From assembly GCA_947623455.1 (NCBI GenBank), contig OX392543.1, positions 13,142,757 through 13,206,756 on the forward strand: a DNA stretch of 64,000 bases, given 5' to 3'. This DNA comes from Mimachlamys varia (taxonomy: Eukaryota; Mollusca; Bivalvia; Pectinida; Pectinidae). Position numbers and translations under genes: made by a program. How positions within the stretch are numbered: the stretch's first letter is position 1; every line of letters starts with the position of its first letter. Positions 35,320 through 46,306 of the stretch are shown piece by piece. The notes beneath the pieces were generated by a model. It saw only the letters and a list, made by a program, of their open reading frames with translations, did no database searches and had not been told where the DNA came from.

Positions 35320-36241
35320 CCTCCTCATTATCACCATTCCGATATTTCTCATCCTCATCATACAATTCCATCTTCATCTTCATTCTCAACATCATCTTTC
35401 TTCTTCACCCTCATACTAATCCACTTCATCCTCATCATACACAACATCATCCTCATTATCACCATTCTGTTACTTCTCATCATCATCATCTTCATTCTAA
35501 ACATCATCTTTCTTCTTCAATCTCATACTAATCCACTTCATACTCATCAAAACCATCCTCATCCCAAAAATCCACATCCTAAACATCCTCACATCATCAT
35601 CTACATCATCCACATCAACATCATTATCATCCACATCATCAACCATATCATCGTCATCATCCACATCATCATCCACCATATCATCATCATCATCCACCAC
35701 ATCATCATCATCATCCACCACATCATCATCATCAACCACATCATCGTCATCATCCACCACCACATCATCGTTATCATCCATCACATCATCGTCATCATCC
35801 ACCACATCATCATCATCATCTACCACATCATCCAAATCATCATCCACCACATCATCATCATCAACCACATCATCATCATCAACCACATCATCGTCATCAT
35901 CCACCACCACATCATCGTTATCATCCACCACATCATCATCATCTACCACATCATCATCATCATCCACCACATCATCATCACATCATCCACCACATCATCA
36001 TCATCCACCACATCATCTTCATCCACCACCTTATCATCGTCATCATCCACCACCTTATCATCATCATCATCATCATCAACCACATCAGCATCCATCACAT
36101 CATCGGCATCATCCACCAAATCATCATCATCCTCCACATTATCATCATCCACCACATCATCATCATCTACCAAATCATCATCATCATCCACCACATCGTC
36201 ATCATCCACCACATCATCATCATCCATCACATCATCATCTA

Positions 36242-36301
<60 letters not shown>

Positions 36302-36346
36302 CCACATCATCGTCATCATCCACATCATCATCATTATTATCCACCA

Positions 36347-36385
<39 letters not shown>

Positions 36386-38057
36386 CCACATCATCATCCA
36401 ACATATCATCATCATCATCCACCACATTACCATCATCAACCACATCATCATCATCATCATCCACCACATCATCGTTATCATCAATCACATCATCGTCATC
36501 ATCCACCACATCATCATCATCCACCACATCATCATCATCCACCACATCATCATCATCCACCACATCATCATCATCTACCACATCATCGTCATCATCTACC
36601 ACATCATCATCATCATCCACCACATCATCACAATCAACCACATCATCGTCATTATCCACAACCACATCATCGTTATCATCCATCACATCATCGTCATCAT
36701 CCACCACATCATCATCATCTACCACATCATCATCATCATCATCATTCACATCATCATCACATCATTCACCACATCATCTTCATCCACCACATCGTAATCA
36801 TCCACCACATCATCGCATCATCATCAGCATCCACCACCTCATCATCATCATCAACCACATCAGCATCCATCACATCAACATCAACCACATCATCATCATC
36901 CACCACATTATAATCATCGACCACATCATCATCATCATCATCCGCCACCACATCATCATCATCTACCACATCATCATCATCATCATCATCATCCACAACA
37001 TCATTCACCATCATCATCCATCACAGCATCATCAACCACATCATCATCAACCACATCATCTTCATCCACCACATCATCATCGTAATCAACCACCACATCA
37101 TCGTATCATCATCATGCATCACCTCATCATCATCATCATCATCATCAACCAAATCAGCATCCATCACATCATCGGCATCATCCAACACATCATCGTCATC
37201 ATCCACATCATCATCATTATCATCATCATCCACCACATCATCATCATTTACCACATCATCGTCATCATCCACCACATCATCATTATCATCCACCACATTA
37301 TCATCATCATCCACCACATCATCATCACCATCCTCCACATCATCATCCACCAAACCATCATCCACCATCATCATCCACCACCTCATCCATCACACCATCA
37401 ACAACCACATCATCATCAACCGCATCATCATCAACCACATCATCATCATCATCATCCACATCATCATTATCATCATCCACCCACATCATCATCATCCACC
37501 ACATCATCATCATCTACCACATCATCATCATCCACCATCACATCATCATTATCATCCACCACATCATCATCATCATCCACCACATCATCATCATCATTCA
37601 CCACATCATCATCATCATCATCCACCACATCATCATCATCATCCACATCATCATCATCATCATCATCCACCACATCATCATCATCATCATCCACCCACAT
37701 CATCATTATCCACATCATCATTATCCACCGCATCATACAATTTCTTCTCATCTTCATCTTCATTCCCAACATCATCTTTCTTCTTCACCCTCATACTAAT
37801 CCACTTCATCCTCATCATACACAACATCATCCTCATTATCAACATTCTGTTATTTCTCATCCACATCATACACTTACTCCTCATCCACATCATATTCATT
37901 CTCAACATCATCTTTTTCTTCGACCTCATACTTATCCACTTCATCCTCATCAAATACATCCTCATCCTAATAATTCACATCATCATCATCTACATCATCA
38001 TCCACCACATCATCATCCACCACATCATCAACCACATCATCATCCACCACATCATCA
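35320..38057 (+). repeat. CAT-rich array, almost G-free on + strand
   Basis: About 2.7 kb of CAT, CAC and CCA triplets with very few G on the plus strand; typical unit 'catcatcatccaccacatca'. It reads open for 940 codons (S/H/I-rich) on the plus strand and as D/V-rich frames on the minus strand purely because it is a triplet array. Segments 'cttcttc.accctcatactaa' and 'tccacttcatcctcatc' recur at about 35400, 35510, 37780 and 37920, a higher-order repeat. It is the mirror of the GAT array at 12250-16400. Confidence 0.9.
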
Positions 38058-38288
38058 TTACATCATCCACCACATCAGCAACTCCAAATGATCTCTCATA
38101 AACTCTGTTGCAGTTGCACGTAGGTCTGCATACGATTCTTCATCTCCTAAAAGAACTAAACTAATGGCCCTAAACAAACAATTTCCATATCCCAACACTC
38201 GTCGTCTGGTCAGTCCAAAGTCATGTAGGTACCGGTCCTGGTTCGCGATCTCCACCAATCTTGCCTCTGCACTTGTTCTGGTAACTAT
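38058..38288 (-). pseudogene. OTU-type cysteine protease exon, truncated
   Basis: The minus-strand exon begins after acceptor tttttcatag in phase 0: IVTRTSAEARLVEIANQD, a short linker, then FGLTRRRVLGYGNCLFRAIS, then a stretch ending ATATEFMRDHLEL. GNCLFRAIS with the following LLGDEESYADLRATA is the hallmark of the OTU deubiquitinase-like fold, with the nucleophile Cys present. Two oddities: the usual GDGNC is GYGNC, so the conserved Asp is Tyr, and after about 70 residues the frame enters the CAT/GAT array and stops (TAA, 38060-38058), so the C-terminal half with the catalytic His is missing. A donor-like gtaatg at 38062 could skip the stop, but no continuation exon is seen in the array. Probably a broken copy; a functional spliced gene is not excluded. 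Confidence 0.75.
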
Positions 38289-38609
38289 CTATGAAAAAGT
38301 AAAACTCCCATTTTGATGCATTTAGCGTGCTTCATTGAATTTGCCTTTTGTCCAGTTGGAATTGATATTGTAGTTCAATACTTTGAATACTTTCAATATT
38401 TGTATATATGATATAAAGGTTTTTTTTGTGTTTAGATTTGATCTAAGCTGACCTACATTTAAAATTACAGGTCATGATTTATAAATTAGGTAGTATCAGC
38501 AGATTCTCTTTATGTAATTATGTCGTTGTAATTATAAACCTTCAAAATTTGTACAATGACTGTATTGTAATATATACATTTAAATATTTTTTTTCTATAT
38601 GATATGTAT
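38289..38609. other. intron of the OTU-type gene
   Basis: AT-rich; a dispersed-repeat word 'tgaatttgccttttgtccag' at 38336. Otherwise nothing. Confidence 0.4.
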
Positions 38610-39379
38610 TCAACAAGAGGCCCAGAGGGCCTGTATCGCTCACCTGGATACATTGGTATCTAAGTAATCATGATAATTTTTTTTTTTTTGGCTCGCCCCT
38701 TAGCCCCCTTGGGGGTCAGTCCCACCATGAGTACCATTTTGAATCCTGAGCAGCCAGGGATGCTTCCTGCCAAATAAGGCTGATTTCCAATCAATGGTTA
38801 TGGAGAAGAAGTCGATTAAACCAATATAGCTTAATAACCCTTTTTGGCCCCGCCCCTCAGCCCCCTAGGGGGTCAGTCCCACCATTAGTACAATTTTGAA
38901 TGCTGGGCACCTAAGGATGCTTCCTGCCAAATAAGGTTGATAACCAATCAGTGGTTATGGAGAAGAAGTCGACTAAACCAATATAGCTAAATAACCCTTT
39001 TTGGCCCCGCCCCTCAGCCCCCTAGGGGGTCAGTCCCACCATGAGTACAATTTTGAATCCTGAGCACCTAAGCATGCTTCCTGCCAAATAAGACTGATTT
39101 CCAATCAGTGGTTATGAAGAAGAAGTCGCTTTAACCAATATAGCTAAATAACCCTTTTTGGCCCCGCCCCTCAGCCCCCTAGGGGGTCAGTCCCATCATG
39201 AGTACAATTTTGAATCCTGGGCACCCAAGGATGCTTCCTGCCAAATTAGGTTGATTTCCTATCAGTGGTTATGGAGGAGAAGTCGTTTAAAGAAATTGTT
39301 GACGGACGGACGGACGACGGACGGATGACACCACGGTATGGCATAAGCTCACCTCGGTCCTTCGGACCAGGTGAGCTAA
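38610..39379 (+). mobile_element. non-autonomous Helitron-like element, about 156-bp core repeats
   Basis: Begins TCAACAAGAGGCCCAGAGGG and ends in a near-perfect palindrome (agctcacctcggtcc ... ggaccaggtgagct, 39346-39377) with CTAA at its end, followed by T. TC...CTRR ends with a 3' hairpin are Helitron features, though the base before TC is T, not the usual A. Inside are four units of about 156 bp marked by 'agccccctagggggtcagtc' (38700, 38858, 39013, 39172), then 'gacggacggacggacgacgg'. This architecture matches bivalve core-repeat elements as I recall them. It sits in an intron of the OTU-type gene. Confidence 0.7.
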
Positions 39380-40010
39380 TAACTGTAATGTATAAAATGT
39401 GCACATGGTCTAACCACAGGATTCTTACCTAGTTGTCTTTGGGAAAAAAAAAAGACCAAACATGAAACTTCAAACTGAAATGTAAACTTGGCAAATTCAT
39501 TATTTATAAACATAATGAGAGAATCCTTTTCAATGTTGTTCATTTCCAGCAAAAATGAATTGAAAGGAGCTTAGTGTTGAATATTTCTAAGAACACAACC
39601 AATTCAAAATAACAAGAAATGACTAATATATATTGTGTCAATATGCACAAAGTCTTTGTGCATATACACAAATACATGTAGAATTTCTTAAATACAGTAG
39701 TCAAAGTAATTATTAATGAGTCAATAATGACACCATAACATTCAACTGTAAAAACTAATAGATAGACATGTATATTTACTGCATTATTCTGGCACGTCCT
39801 GTGATAATGTTTCAGTTAATTTAGATTAAAAATAATACACTTTCATTTGTTAAAATAAAATTTCCTGGCTGTAATTTCCTAACGATTTTATGTTATATTA
39901 AAATTATATTACTTGATACTGATCTTTTGAAGATTTTTTGTTAAATTCAATATACAAAGTTAACAAACATACTTTAAAATAGATGTTGACTGAAGGGAAA
40001 GTGAAATTGC
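39380..40010. other. intron, nothing recognised
   Basis: AT-rich, no supported feature. Confidence 0.4.
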
Positions 40011-40162
40011 AGGGTTTTCCCTGGGACCCTCAAATTTAATAGATTTAGGAGTCCTGGGACTCCCATTACACATAATTTAGAGTAACACATCATCAATTTT
40101 GGGAGTCCTTTGACAATTTTAGGAGTCAAAATGCATGTTTTAGCGCGTCAGGGAAAACCCTG
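40011..40162. mobile_element. 152-bp hAT-like MITE
   Basis: Ends CAGGGTTTTCCCTG (40011-40024) and CAGGGAAAACCCTG (40149-40162), inverted repeats with the CAGGG start typical of hAT elements. Flanking AAATTG duplicates at 40005-40010 and 40163-40168; allowing the terminal TG to be host sequence gives an 8-bp duplication TGAAATTG, the length expected for hAT. Confidence 0.8.
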
Positions 40163-40728
40163 AAATTGTAATGAACTACCAGCTATGGCAGTTACCAACT
40201 TACACTGAATGAAGATCAATCCATGGCAGATTTGAATTAATTGATACAATGTATATAAAGTGTAATGTTAAACACAACACACTTTCATTTCTCAATTCTA
40301 ACATAATGAACGATTTGCCTCCAAATAGCTTGTTTTGTGATCAAAATTATCTCCCTTGTATTGCATAATGAAACACAACGTAAGACAAAGCCGGAGTATG
40401 TATGACTTCATTATATTTCTGACTTGATATGAACTCTGTGTGTTTTATTGCAGCAATACATGCATTTATATAGTATGCAAAGTATAAAATGTATGACAAA
40501 TCAAATTAACTGAAAAACAGTTCATGCATGTGTATACTGTTAATTATTGTAACATCGATATCTTGTCAATAAAATTTGTTGAAATGAAAATACTGTTAAT
40601 TATTTTCAATGTCTGATATGTCATTGTCAGCAATTGCAACAAGTAATTTTTCCAATTAACAATTTCATTGTATTAATCTAAACTTGCAGCTGAAAACAAA
40701 CTTTGAATGGTGTGAATTAATTTCTTAC
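40163..40728. other. intron, nothing recognised
   Basis: AT-rich, no supported feature. Confidence 0.4.
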
Positions 40729-40836
40729 CAAGATAACCCGTTCAGAAGTATTCCTCTCAAGAACAGGGGTACTGATGTTGGTTAGTTGGTTCAACAAAGG
40801 TAGATCAGTCCTCAGAGGATCAATGCTCGACAAACA
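40729..40836 (-). CDS. OTU-type gene, upstream exon (108 bp)
   Basis: Acceptor ctgaaatatttag and strong donor gtaaga on the minus strand; symmetric phase 0. Reads CLSSIDPLRTDLPLLNQL, then TNISTPVLERNTSERVIL, with the other two frames stopped. Its phase-0 end joins the OTU exon's phase-0 start without a break. The sequence lies N-terminal to the OTU domain and I do not recognise a domain in it. Confidence 0.6.
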
Positions 40837-41337
40837 CTAAATATTTCAGAATGCTTTTTTTGATTATTAATACTGTGAAATGTCCAATCAGTAATATTTT
40901 CAACTTTGAAAATTGAAATTAGTACAACTTACAATACCAGGTCTCAACTCTTACTCCACTCAATGAGTTGTATGACTCAAAGTATACAACCAGTTTCATG
41001 TCTTAAAATTATTTGGAAGGTCTGTGACCCTAGGTTGTAACATCCATTTATTGTCAACATTTTTATAAAAAAAAAAGGTAATGAAGAATCATATATTTTG
41101 CAATATTTTAGATTCTACCGAGTCGATATAACACCATATTGATCTCATCAAAGGTCCTTAATTTTTATATTAGATGTGAAACTTGTTTGCAAAAGACTTA
41201 ATTGAATTCTATCTATCTTAATTGATAAAGCATGAAATTTACAGAGGAATACTGTGACATCACATTAAACGCAATATTGATTCTCTGTTTCTTAAAGTAG
41301 AAACATCAAGTTAATATCACAATATATTGCACGTGAC

Positions 41338-41505
41338 CAGTGTTCTCACTAAGTTTTGGGATAATTGGTTGACTTCGAGAGAATAGCTGGTTGAATTTTC
41401 ACATTCTGTAATGTTGACATATTTAAAATTCTGAAAAATAGCCGGTTCAAAGTTGCTCAATAACAGGCTACTTTTGCCAGCAACCGGCTTTTAATGAGAA
41501 CCCTG
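41338..41505. mobile_element. 168-bp hAT-like MITE
   Basis: Ends CAGTGTTCTCACTAA and, inverted, CAGGGTTCTCATTAA; GTGAC flanks both sides (41333-41337, 41506-41510), a partial target duplication. Interior words 'gccggtt' and 'gccagcaaccggct' are characteristic of a dispersed repeat I associate with marine invertebrate genomes. Confidence 0.7.
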
Positions 41506-41902
41506 GTGACCATGGAAGTTTTAGCCAATAAGAAAGTGTAAAACCGAGATATAATAATACACGTCATTATCTAATAGAACTGTTGATCTGGTTAAATTTA
41601 AATTTACTTGCAAACAATTTTACATTAATATTGTGATACTGATATCTCCCTACGAAATGTACTGTTTTCAATGTTTGTTCAAATAAATTCTTCATTGCTC
41701 CTGATGTGTACTTTTGTCAACAAAAAGTGTTTGAATTATCATAATTGTTTTTGTTGCTTATTGTGTGGCAGAAATACAATCTACAGACCATAGGGTTATT
41801 GCCAACTTTAGCTTTGAGTAGAGATAGTTGTACTTTAGTTCAATGGCATTGCCTGTGTTGGAACCTAGATAATAACAATTATTTTGGAAGCGTTGTAATT
41901 AC

Positions 41903-41971
41903 CCTGGCATAGATATGATCATTCATCATAGGCCAAACGGTGGCAGGATGTATTCCAAGGAAGATGAGCAA
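41903..41971 (-). CDS. OTU-type gene, upstream exon (69 bp)
   Basis: Acceptor cttgtttatttcag and donor gtaatt on the minus strand, symmetric phase 0, 23 codons: LLIFLGIHPATVWPM, then MNDHIYAR. Placed in the OTU-type gene because three successive minus-strand exons share phase 0 and stay open. The start codon exon was not found; the ORF at 42648-42803 has no matching donor. Confidence 0.5.
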
Positions 41972-42104
41972 CTGAAATAAACAAGTGCAGTAAGTCGGTA
42001 CAACACAATAAAAATATTACAAAGCAGTGATCTTTCTCCAACCTGTCGTAATATTTATAAACATTTTTACAGACGATCTGATCAGAAAATAATTAGCCTA
42101 AGTC

Positions 42105-43443
42105 TATGGCAAGCCGTTTGTGTTTTTACCTATTGAAACCTATTTAATTAAAGATATCTCTATTTAAAATGAAGATATCTCTATTTAATTAGAGTTATCT
42201 GTAATACAGATATCTCTATTTGAATTACAGATATCTTAAATAATTGTAATTGAGATATCTTTATTGGAAATGGAGATATCTTTAATTCTTGTCCAATTGA
42301 AGATATCTTTTTTTAAAATAGAGATATCTCTATTAGAATTAAAGATATCCCTATTTTAAATAGAGATATCTTCAATTTTGTTTAAATAGAGATATCTTCA
42401 TTTGAAATACAGATATCTCTAATTCAAATACAGATATCTAATTCAAATACACATATCTTTAATTGAATTAGAGATATCTGCAATTACTTTGTAATACATA
42501 TATCTCTATTTCAATTACAGATATATCTATTTGAATTAAAGATATCTGTATTTACACGTGTTTGCTCAGTGCGAAGAATAATATTGAAACACAAAGAAAA
42601 TAATGATTACTCCCTAATCCTGATCAGTGTTAACGAAACGCTTGTAATTAAATTTGACTATCCAGTGCTAAATTTCTTCTGCGAAAAAAAGTTCGTCTTG
42701 TGGCGTGATATATATCATTCATCAACTCCTCCCTCGCTGTTCTTAAGGACGCCATTGCAGTGCTGGCGACATCCAGCAGCACACGGTCTGCATTTCCCGC
42801 CATTTTGCGTCAATATTGCTTTACTTCGGTCAGGCGCAAAAGGGAGAGTCAAGGGAGCAGTCGTTTTTCCTATTTGATGGTTAAACATAGATTTCTCTAT
42901 TTCATGTCAAATAAAGATATCTTTAATTCAAATAGAGATATCTGTATTTAAAATAAAGATATCTGTATTTCTACAACAATAAGAGATATCTTTATTTGAA
43001 ATAGAGATATCTTTAATTGAATTAGAGATATCTTTAATTGAATTAGAGATTTCTTTATTTAAATTAGAGATATCTGTATTTGAATTAAAGATATCTTTAT
43101 TTGAAATACAGATGTCTTTATTTACAATGAAATGCAGATATCTCTAATTGAAATAAAGATATCTTTAATTGAATAAGAGATATCTGTATTTGAATTAGAG
43201 ACATCTCTATTTGTTGTGTAATTAGAGATATCTGTATTTTAAATAGAGATATCTCTATTTTAAATAGAGATATCTCTAATTCAAATACATATATCTCTAA
43301 TTCAATTAAAGATATCTCTATTTAAATTAAAGATATCTCTATTTGAATTAAAGATATCTTTAATTTTTATATTTATAATGATATCTTTATTTTAAATACA
43401 GATATCTGTATTTACTAGGTAAAAACCCAAACGGCTTGTCATA
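42105..43443. mobile_element. 1.34-kb TIR element with two GATATC arrays
   Basis: Left end tatggcaagccgtttgtgtt and, inverted at the right, tatgacaagccgtttgggtt; both then continue tttacct. 26 of 28 terminal bases match. Inside, 42140-42550 and 42885-43415 are arrays of degenerate 22-25-bp units containing GATATC (for example 'aattagagatatctgtattt'), separated by a CpG-richer central block with a small ORF. A partial copy of the right end is at 24548. Confidence 0.75.
42648..42803 (-). CDS. small ORF in CpG-rich centre of TIR element
   Basis: ATG in a favourable context (acgcaaaATGG) begins MAGNADRVLLDVASTAMASL, then RTAREELMNDIYHATRR, and ends at TAA after 51 residues. The stretch is GC- and CpG-richer than its surroundings and looks protein-like (helical, Arg-rich C-terminus). 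It could be a first exon captured by or belonging to the element, but I see no good donor before the stop. It lies upstream of the OTU-type exons on the same strand; a link is possible but unproven. Confidence 0.35.
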   Translation of the reverse strand: MAGNADRVLLDVASTAMASLRTAREELMNDIYHATRRTFFRRRNLALDSQI

Positions 43444-43839
43444 TAAGTCTAATATATGAAATAGTTAGTGCAGTTAAGTTGATGATTTTACCAGGGAAGT
43501 ATATGTCCCTGAGTTTACGCTCATTGTTCATCAAAAAGCCTATTGATTGTTGCAAACAAAAACTGCATTTTTGTTATTGAAGTGAATGCTTAAATGCACG
43601 CATTCTAAAATAATATAGTTATTGGTTATAACATGCATGAGCAATAATTTCATAATTCATAAATGTTTGCATGGAGACATTTGTTGAGGCATGGGATTAT
43701 CCAAGTGCGGAGGAGGGGGGCATTTAGTAAGGCCGGGCCGGACTTGTATAGATCTTGGTAAAATATTTGGATATGCTGATTAAAAACAAGAGGCTATTTT
43801 ACAAACGCTCATGAGAATTGTCCAAACTTTAAACGTTAA

Positions 43840-45100
43840 AGCTCATTGAACAAGAGCATCACAAGCGGTGGCATGATACGCACGTCGGGCCCTATCGGAC
43901 ATAGACTGAGATTAAATGTAGGCAATGTTAAAGGTTGAGTGCAAAACAGGTGAAATAAAATCTAAACTGCAGGTTGTCTGGTCGTGCACACAAAAACAAG
44001 CAAAAGTGAACACAGCTTCTAAATATTGCCCGAATGGCTATAACTCTAGTAAATATTATCGAATCAAACTGCCGTTCAAAGGCAACTATACAATAATGTT
44101 ACGTAAAAAGTTTGAAACAACCCCTTAGTATTATATATCTCGAACAATTCTGTTTTTTTGAAGTGTCATACCAAATTATAAAGGAATTGAAGAAAACAAA
44201 AAGTTCTGGCTGTAAGAGAACTCATGACAAACAAGAGTTTACGACAGAAACGCATTTTCTACATAATGCACATATTTAACAACTCTGCAATGGTATAAAA
44301 TGTTGACTAAACACAACAAAACCGGTAATGCAATTATTTGCCATACCAAATGTGAAAGGAATTGAAGAAAACACAAAACATATTCTGATGTTTTCTACAT
44401 AATGCCTGAAATTGTATCAGATAGGAAGTTCTAAATGGTCATAACTCTTAGTAAATATTGTCGAATCGACACACGAAAGAACAGTGTCTCGTGGGTTTCC
44501 GACAATGCACAATGTCCCTATTTTGCAATGACGTTATGCAAAAAGTTGAAACAACACAGCAAACCCCGTAATATGACGTTTTCCAAATAATGCTCAAAAT
44601 TGGATCAAATACAAAGTCCCAAACGGCCATAATTGTAGAAAATATCGTCGAACCAAATTGCCGTTCAGAAAAACACAACGTTATGTCGCTTTACATTGAA
44701 TTACAATTTAGGAACAATCGAAACAGTTGCGAAATCTTTACATATGCTTCTAACAGTTCAAATCTCATCCTGGTAACTTTTTAGTCTTAAAATGATTTCG
44801 ACCAATTGTGAATCACTAATCGGGAAACAAGGAACATAACGTCAGGAAAAAATTAAAGGCGTCACAGATGATACGAATATCCGCCCGAAACGATAGCTTA
44901 ATATTTTTTCTTATAATGTTTGTGAACACTTGTGTGAAGTATCGTAACAATCATTTAAAGAATGAAGTCTGCAGATAATTTCATTTATAGTAACAGTGAC
45001 CTAGTGTTTGACCACATAATATTAAAACACAAACCCTTGTCCAGTAGGTGATGTTTGTGAACACCAAATTACAGTGTAATAACTCTTCCGTTTAAAGAGA
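43840..45100 (+). repeat. degenerate dispersed repeat units
   Basis: Related segments at about 44036, 44435 and 44628 share 'taactc.tagtaaatatt.tcgaa' and 'gccgttca' words, and 'caaaaagtttgaaacaac' recurs at 44106 and 44538. It starts with 'caagagcatcacaagcggtg'. Consistent with an old core-repeat element. No gene seen; open frames are short and unsupported. Confidence 0.5.
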
Positions 45101-45658
45101 AAAAAAAAGCAGAAACGAGATTACGACGGAATGACGAAAAATCTTAAAGATATATAGTTACAGTGACTTTGATCTTTGACCTCGCGACCTTTGGATATTC
45201 AATCCCCAGGAACGGCTTTCAGTAAGCACTGTATGACATTTCAGTTTGATAAGTTCATGAAAACCAAGTTATCGCACGGAAACCTTATAAAAAAAGGTTT
45301 GGGATTGTTTTAATTGCCACTGTTTTAAGAACAGTATAGGCTATATGACCACTGCATGAGGGGGCATTTTTATCGAAAATTAATCTAAATCCCGCAAAAG
45401 TGTCAAATTACTCTAAATACCCTAGTTTATGTCCAATCCTAGCGGTAACAAATTAACAGATTCCTGTACCAAGGATGTAAGGCGGGTGTAGGTCTACGTG
45501 ATCTAGGTAATGTTAGTTATTGAAAGACATAGTATAGTTTACATACGTACAATTTAACTACAGAAACTAGGAACCACTGTATTGTAAACAGTAAGTTATC
45601 TTTGCCGGTAGTAACCTTTTTCAAACGAAAACAAAATGCAAAGCTAAGCGCAGATCCT
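45101..45658. other. intergenic, nothing recognised
   Basis: No supported feature. Confidence 0.4.
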
Positions 45659-45662
45659 TTAA

Positions 45663-46051
45663 AGGCCCAATATACGTAACTTCAGGGAAATTTTCGTGAT
45701 CCTGAAAAAATTCTGAAAAAAAAATCCAGTTGATAACCATGCAAAAATAAGCCTAAAACCAAGTAAACGTGAGCGGTAACTAACAAGAAACTCTTGACAA
45801 AAAAAATCTAAAGAATTGAAAAAATATTCAGGTGGGGCCCACTTCAACAACAAACCGAAGGTAGAAGACGGTTCGAAATGGACGCGTGTTTACAAATACC
45901 AAATTTCAACTGCTGCTTTACCGGTAACCGCTAAAGAATTCATCTTGAATATTGCTGATATCAGTCAATCTTAACTAAATCTATAAATATAATAAGTTAT
46001 TAGGCTTGATTTTCGCTTCAAGTTTTGTCGAAAGTTACGTATATTGGGCCT
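45663..46051. mobile_element. 389-bp TTAA-flanked TIR element (piggyBac-type MITE)
   Basis: Perfect 20-bp inverted repeats, AGGCCCAATATACGTAACTT at 45663-45682 and its complement at 46032-46051, flanked on both sides by TTAA (45659-45662, 46052-46055), the piggyBac-type target duplication. Partial copies at 10623 and 54582. No transposase inside. Confidence 0.85.
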
Positions 46052-46306
46052 TTAAATTGATGAAGACGTGTCTCAAGCAGGAAATATGCTAGTCTTGTTC
46101 AGTTTCTGATGCATGAAGCTATGGTCCGAATTTGGCCAGTGTCTTTGTGTATATTCTTTCAGAAAAAGAGCTAAACGTGGAAAAGGGGGATACACAGGAA
46201 AGAGAAGCCTATGTACCGGTTCCACTACATCGGACGCAGACAACACAGAAAAACAGACAAAAAGAGAATATTATAAAGGTTTGACAAAAGTATAATGCAG
46301 AATACA

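Larger units (their letters stand above)
33290..38090. repeat. right arm of large inverted duplication
   Basis: Mirror of 12250-18540. It begins near 'ggttgttaggcc'-type sequence at 33290, passes through a transcription unit with the same three exons, and ends with a CAT array. Homology is visibly diverged (scattered substitutions and indels), so the duplication is not recent. Its distal end abuts an OTU-domain exon; the left arm's distal end abuts an unrelated 29-bp array, so the duplication ends at or in the arrays. Confidence 0.85.

Noticed and set aside
35269..38091. 940-codon plus-strand open frame rich in Ser/His/Ile
   Set aside because: It is a CAT/CAC triplet array; openness follows from triplet periodicity and absence of G. 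No start context, splice sites or non-repeat domain.
42569..42877. 102-codon plus-strand frame
   Set aside because: Opposite strand of the CpG-rich ORF at 42648-42803, with poorer start context and no domain.
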